Positions 59,864 through 64,000 of a stretch of DNA of 64,000 nucleotides are shown here, piece after piece (the stretch's first letter is position 1; every line of letters starts with the position of its first letter). The notes beneath the pieces are model-generated. The model worked only from the letters and a program-made list of their open reading frames with translations. It had not been told where the DNA came from and made no database searches. The position numbers were made by a program, and so were the translations under genes. The stretch is from Verrucosispora sioxanthis (GTDB lineage: Bacteria; Actinomycetota; Actinomycetes; Mycobacteriales; Micromonosporaceae), in contig NZ_SAIY01000001.1 in NCBI RefSeq assembly GCF_010560025.1, positions 558,001-622,000 on the forward strand, in the 5' to 3' direction.

Positions 59864-61687
59864 TCAGCCCACGAGAGGCCGGACATCCCAGACGAGGGCA
59901 CCGTCGATCTCCCGGGCCGGGCCGAGCAGCGCCTCGACCGTCCGGCGTACCGGGTCACCGTGGTGCAGTCCGCCCTGCACGACCACGGCCGCCCGCCAGT
60001 GCCTCAGGTCGGCCACCGCCTGCCGGCGGTCGGTGTCGCTGATCGGCGGCAGCTCACCGGTGTCGGCCACCCGGCGCAGCAGCAACGACGTGGGCCGGTC
60101 CGGGGCGCCCCACCGGGCCGCCGGGTCGTCCGGGGAACGGGGGCCGATGAAGAATCCGCCCGGTGCGGTGAAGGCCAACCCGGTGCGGGCGGACCAGAGC
60201 ATCGCCGGGCTCTGGCCCGCGTTGGTCACCGGCGGCACGGCCACCACGGTCCGCCCCGCCGGCACGTAGGCCCGCCAGGTGCCCTCCGCCACGAACGCCG
60301 GCACCTGCCAGACCGGGACGGTACGGATCGGGGTCGGGGTCAGCGGCAGCAGCGCGGCGGCCATCGCGCCGGCCCAGAGCAGCCGCACCGGCACCGCGTC
60401 CGGTCGCGTCGCGGTGCTGACCGCCTGCCGTCGCACCCGGTCCACGGAGAGGGCGAGCAGGATGCCCAGCACCGGCACGCAGACCAGCGCGAACCGGGCC
60501 GGCACCACGTGGTCGAGCAGGGGCAGCTCGGCGATCAGCCGGTACGGACCGGGCAGGTCGGTCAACGCTCCGTCGAGGCGTACCCGGGGGCCGAGGGAGA
60601 GCAGGGCGAACACCACTGCGCAGCCGGCCAGCGCCCGGACCAGCGGGCGACGCCGCAGCCACACCGTCACGACCAGGGCCAGCACCAGCAGACCCGGCCC
60701 GAAGAAGGAGTTCTCCTCGGTGGCGTTGGGTGCCAGCAGTGCCGGCAGGCGATGGTCGCCGAAGACGGTCTGCCGGGCGGTGGCGGTGAACGACGCGGCG
60801 TCCAACTGGAAGCCGTACGCGTGGAACGGCATCCCCCGGTAGTGGCCGGGGCCGAAGAACTGGAACCACAGCGGGTAGGCCAGCAGCGCCGCCGCCACCA
60901 CCGCGCCGACCGCGATCCGGCCGGCCGTGGCCGGGGCGAGCCGACGTGCGGCGGCCCGGTCGGCCAGCGCGTACCCGACGACGAGGACGCCGGCGGCCAG
61001 CGCCACCAGGAGCAGCACCTCCTCGCCGAGGAAGACCTGGTACGTCACGACCAGACCGAGCAGCACCCCGGGGCGCCACACCCGCGACCAGATGCCCGAC
61101 GAGGACGCGTTCGCATCGGCGGGGTCGGGGGCGAACACCAGTGCCAGGATCACCGGCACCAGGAACTGGGCGGCCATGTGCAGGTGCGATCCGGCCTGCG
61201 CGACCATGCCGGGCGCGAAGCCGCAGACCAGTCCGCCGACCGCGGCGGCCAGCCGGGATTCGACCAGCCGGCGGCGCAGCAGGACGTACCAGGCGGTGGC
61301 CGTGCCGGCCAGGCACCCGACCACCGCCACCCCGAAGGCCACCTGCGAGCCGAACAGCAGGGTGACCGGGGCCAGCGGGACGCCGAGGCCGAGCACCGAG
61401 GTGTTGGCCATCAGGTTCACCCCGTCGGGGGCGTTCAGCGCGTCGCTCCACAGCGGATGTGCCCGACCGGAGACGACCCGGGCGGCGTGGGCCAGCATCC
61501 ACTCGAAGAGGATCTGGTCGCCGGCCTGGTGGAAGAGTCGGTCCGGTCGGCCCCACTGCCGGCTGGTCAGCCAGCCGGCCAGCGCCAGGTAGCCGGCCAC
61601 CACCGCCAAATCAGGTATACCCGGGCGGAGCCGCCAACGGCGACGGGGGCGGGCCTGCGCCTCCCGATCGAGCGTACCGACCGACAT
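59864..61687 (-). CDS. Polytopic membrane protein, probable GT-C glycosyltransferase (paralog 2)
   Basis: This 607 aa protein has about 12 membrane helices and shares with paralogs 1 and 3 the first-loop block ILFEWMLAHAARVV, NAPDGVNLMANTSVLG, GFAPGMVAQAGSHLHMAAQF and the C-terminal GGFFIGPRSPDDPAARWGAP. It may transfer a sugar from a lipid carrier outside the membrane. ATG 61687 overlaps the stop of the upstream paralog by one base (tgatg), showing translational coupling. The longer frame to 61723 is not needed. The last domain is about 140 residues and soluble. Confidence 0.78.
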   Translation of the reverse strand: MSVGTLDREAQARPRRRWRLRPGIPDLAVVAGYLALAGWLTSRQWGRPDRLFHQAGDQILFEWMLAHAARVVSGRAHPLWSDALNAPDGVNLMANTSVLGLGVPLAPVTLLFGSQVAFGVAVVGCLAGTATAWYVLLRRRLVESRLAAAVGGLVCGFAPGMVAQAGSHLHMAAQFLVPVILALVFAPDPADANASSSGIWSRVWRPGVLLGLVVTYQVFLGEEVLLLVALAAGVLVVGYALADRAAARRLAPATAGRIAVGAVVAAALLAYPLWFQFFGPGHYRGMPFHAYGFQLDAASFTATARQTVFGDHRLPALLAPNATEENSFFGPGLLVLALVVTVWLRRRPLVRALAGCAVVFALLSLGPRVRLDGALTDLPGPYRLIAELPLLDHVVPARFALVCVPVLGILLALSVDRVRRQAVSTATRPDAVPVRLLWAGAMAAALLPLTPTPIRTVPVWQVPAFVAEGTWRAYVPAGRTVVAVPPVTNAGQSPAMLWSARTGLAFTAPGGFFIGPRSPDDPAARWGAPDRPTSLLLRRVADTGELPPISDTDRRQAVADLRHWRAAVVVQGGLHHGDPVRRTVEALLGPAREIDGALVWDVRPLVG

Positions 61688-63726
61688 CAGGCCCGGGGGT
61701 CGGTGAGTGACCGTACGTCCCACACCCAGACGTCCAGTTCGAGCCGGGCCGGCCCGACCAGTTGCTCGACGGTCTGCCGCAGTGACTCCGAGTGCGGCTG
61801 CCGGACCGGCAGCACCAGGATCGCCGCCCGCCAGTACCGCAACTCGTCCAGGGACCGGCGCCGTTGGCGGTCGTTCAGCTCAGGGGTCCGGCCGGTGGTG
61901 GCGACCTCCTCCAGCAGTTTCCCGATGCCGCTGGGTCGGCCACCGAAGCGACCGGGGTCGCCGGTGTTGCCGTTGCGGGGGGCGAGGAAGTAGCCACCGG
62001 GGATCTTGAAATCGAGGTTGGTGGCGGCGGCCCAGCGCATGCCGTGGGTGTTGCCCATGCTCGGCACCGGGATCGGCACCAGCGTCTGGTCCGGCGCGAC
62101 GTAGGCGCGCCACCGGTCGGAGGTGATGAAGTCCGGCACCGGCGGTCGGGACGTCATCGGCAGCGGCATGGGGGTGATCGGCAGCAACGCGAGCACCAGA
62201 CCGGCAGCGGTGAGCGTACGCACGGTCCGCCGGTCCAGGGACAGCGTGCTGGTCCGCTCGATGGCCAGGGCCAGCAGGATCGCCACCACCACGCTGGTGA
62301 TCATGCCGAACCGGGTCGGCACCACCGCGTCGAGCAACGGCAGCCGGACCAGCCACTCCCACGGACCGACGACCAGTTCCCGGTCCCACCAGCTGACCCG
62401 CTCGCCGAGGGAGAGGACGGCGTAGAACGCGGCGGTCGCGGCGAGCGCCCGGACCAGCACCTCCCGCCGGAGCCAGAGGACGATCCCGACGGCGATCAGC
62501 GCCAGACTCCACCCGAAGAACGCGTTCTCCTCCGAGTAGTTCGGCGCGAGGTTGACGTTCGCCCGCTGGTTGCCGCCGACGGTGGGTGAACCGGGGGCGA
62601 AGTAGGCGGCGATGTCGTTGCCGTAGTCACGCACCGCCTCACTGAGCCCGTGATACGCCATCGGACCGGCGAACTGGATGTACAGCGGGTACGCCAGCAG
62701 CGCGCCGGCGATCACCGTGCAGGTGGCCAGCGCCTTGGCCAACGGCCGCCAGGCCGCCGACCAGAGCCCGGGCCGCTGGACGACCACCGCGATCAGGAAG
62801 ATCCCGCAACCCATCGCGGTGAAGAGCAGGATCTCCTCGTTGATGAACGCCTGCACGGTGACCAGCAGGGCCAGCAGCGCACCGTCCCGAAACGGTCGGG
62901 TCGACCTCGTGATCACCATGACCCGCCACACGATGAACGGCAGCAGGAACTGACTGATGATGTTCGGATGCCAGCTGGCGTGCGACAGCATCGCCGGTGA
63001 GAAGCCACAGAACCAACCGCCCACCACCGCGGCGAGCCGGTTGCTCACCACGTGCCGGGACAGCACGAAGTACCAGGCCGAGGCGGTCCCGGCCAGACCG
63101 AGCGTCACCAGCAGCACGAAGGTCACGGCCGGTCCGAACAGCAGGGTCACCGGCACCATCGGGATGCCCAGGGCGAGGATGGCCGTGTTGGCCATCAGGT
63201 TGACCCCGTCGGGGTAGTTGAACTGCTCGGTGAAGAAGGGGAACTCGCCGTGCAGGACCACTCGTACCGAGTGGGCGAGAAAGAACTGCACCTGGGCCGG
63301 GTCGCTGCTGTAGAGCGAGGCCACCCGCCCGGCCGGGTCCATCCAGATCTGGCTGGTCACCCAGAGCGCGGTCACCAGGAACCCGCCGAAGACGGCGAGA
63401 TCCCGTCGCCGGGGAGTCCACCTGAACCGGCGTCGCCGTTCCGGCGCGGCGTCGACGTCGTCGGCACCTCGCGTACCGTCGGCCGACGCGGTCTCCGGCA
63501 GCTGCCCGTCAGCCCCGGCCTCGGTGGCGGGTGCCTCGGTGGCGGGTGCCGCTCCGTCGATCGCCACGGCCTGGACCATGGCCGGCTCGACGGTGGGTGC
63601 GGTCTCCGGTGTGAGCGCGTCGGCGTCGTTGCGCGCCCCGTCACCCACGGTGACAACTTCGGACGGAGAGTCGGCGACGTCGGCGGATCTCGGCAGCGCG
63701 GCGGCGCGGGTCTCGGCAGGCGTCAC
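61687..63726 (-). CDS. Polytopic membrane protein, probable GT-C glycosyltransferase (paralog 3)
   Basis: The 679 aa protein is the longest of three paralogs. Its first 95 residues are a low-complexity Ala/Glu/Thr-rich cytoplasmic extension ending RRRRFRW. About 12 helices follow, with the shared blocks QFFLAHSVRVVLHGEFPFFT, FNYPDGVNLMANTAILALG, GFSPAMLSHASWHPNIISQF and the C-terminal GGYFLAPRNGNTGDPGRFGG. GTG 63726 is used. It is coupled to paralog 2, so the two probably form a complex or act in sequence. Confidence 0.78.
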   Translation of the reverse strand: MTPAETRAAALPRSADVADSPSEVVTVGDGARNDADALTPETAPTVEPAMVQAVAIDGAAPATEAPATEAGADGQLPETASADGTRGADDVDAAPERRRRFRWTPRRRDLAVFGGFLVTALWVTSQIWMDPAGRVASLYSSDPAQVQFFLAHSVRVVLHGEFPFFTEQFNYPDGVNLMANTAILALGIPMVPVTLLFGPAVTFVLLVTLGLAGTASAWYFVLSRHVVSNRLAAVVGGWFCGFSPAMLSHASWHPNIISQFLLPFIVWRVMVITRSTRPFRDGALLALLVTVQAFINEEILLFTAMGCGIFLIAVVVQRPGLWSAAWRPLAKALATCTVIAGALLAYPLYIQFAGPMAYHGLSEAVRDYGNDIAAYFAPGSPTVGGNQRANVNLAPNYSEENAFFGWSLALIAVGIVLWLRREVLVRALAATAAFYAVLSLGERVSWWDRELVVGPWEWLVRLPLLDAVVPTRFGMITSVVVAILLALAIERTSTLSLDRRTVRTLTAAGLVLALLPITPMPLPMTSRPPVPDFITSDRWRAYVAPDQTLVPIPVPSMGNTHGMRWAAATNLDFKIPGGYFLAPRNGNTGDPGRFGGRPSGIGKLLEEVATTGRTPELNDRQRRRSLDELRYWRAAILVLPVRQPHSESLRQTVEQLVGPARLELDVWVWDVRSLTDPRA

Positions 63727-63896
63727 AGTCGGCGGAGTCTACCCGAGTGGGGAAAGTGCCCCAAGTCAGACGCGATGTCCCCTGTGGCCGGTGTGGTGAC
63801 CGCGCGACGCAGCGTACGGTGGCCCGAAGCATCGGCGGGACATCTCGTACTATTGCCCTCCGACACGACGACGCGATCCGATCGGGGGCGTGACAG

Positions 63897-64000
63897 GTGG
63901 CTCCAGCCCGTTGGCGCGGCTTGACCGCCACCGGCCTGTCCACCCTGCTGATCGCGGTCACCGCGTGCGGGCCGGTCGCCGAGCGTCAGGCACGGGACCT
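63897..64000 (+). CDS. Lipoprotein, N-terminal fragment
   Basis: From GTG 63897 the frame reads APARWRGLTATGLSTLLIA then VTACGPVAERQARD and runs off the right edge. It has a lipoprotein signal: basic start, hydrophobic core, lipobox VTAC with Cys near residue 22. It is divergent from paralog 3, with about 170 bp between. The mature part is missing, so its function cannot be inferred. Confidence 0.7.
   Translation, partial: MAPARWRGLTATGLSTLLIAVTACGPVAERQARD

Noticed and set aside
59801..61993. Plus-strand open frame of 730 codons
   Set aside because: It is antisense to the GT-C-like paralog 2, which has conserved motifs and helices.
1..64000. tRNA, rRNA, transposase and integrase signatures
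   Set aside because: None could be recognised by eye on either strand; short tRNA genes could still be missed without a covariance search.

Overview
The window is high-GC DNA from an actinomycete. The gene families (XRE/DUF397 pair, DUF3000, HemQ-type heme synthesis, SCO0930-type lipoprotein, AA10 enzymes with Pro/Thr-linked cellulose-binding modules, many GTG starts, ATGA overlaps) fit a Micromonospora-like member of the Micromonosporaceae. The genus is an inference from gene content, not from a marker gene. I see no rRNA, tRNA, CRISPR array, transposase or origin.

Layout. 1-8360: start of a pRiA4b ORF-3 family gene (minus), a RibD-type reductase, then a DNA-end-processing cassette: HerA-like ATPase, SbcD, SbcC, NurA-like nuclease and a spermidine-synthase-like protein. 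The last three are broken by several indels or a stop. 8440-10790: ECF sigma factor, zinc-finger anti-sigma factor and a secreted lipoprotein. 11160-18715: a cell-surface polysaccharide locus with three Stealth-type sugar-phosphate transferases, one fused to a GT4 glycosyltransferase. 19168-23161: AlkA-like glycosylase, a small protein, an ATP-dependent DNA ligase and a secreted tripeptidyl-aminopeptidase-like lipoprotein. 23180-29015: an accessory stretch (Clp-N-like protein, HxlR/DUF899 pair, LamG protein, GNAT, small hypotheticals, XRE/DUF397 pair). 29191-35780: LigD-type polymerase, MsrB, DUF305 lipoprotein, three copper monooxygenases (one AA10-CBM5/12, two tandem AA10-CBM2), a small Cys-rich protein and a GNAT. 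35828-44642: actinobacterial core genes hemQ, hemY, hemE, DUF3000, RNase D and a thiolase/FadB-type fatty-acid oxidation pair. 44776-51694: Pro-rich membrane protein, HxlR with aldo/keto reductase, VOC protein, two-component system and a secreted beta-propeller. 51765-64000: three paralogous polytopic membrane proteins (probable GT-C transferases) flanking a GntR-controlled biuret/allophanate degradation cluster, and the start of a lipoprotein.

How the parts work together. HerA/NurA/SbcCD would process DNA ends. The Stealth/GT4 operon would build a phosphodiester-linked surface glycan. The AA10 enzymes attack chitin or cellulose and carry LacI-type operator candidates. The GntR-AtzF-isochorismatase-permease-AtzH-like cluster would take up biuret or a related urea compound and release ammonia.

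Quality caveat. Frameshifts occur in sbcC, the spermidine-synthase-like gene, hemY, atzF and probably rnd, and nurA has an in-frame stop plus a probable frameshift. The reading frames on both sides of each break look undecayed, so I suspect base-calling or assembly errors rather than pseudogenes, but the sequence alone cannot decide this.
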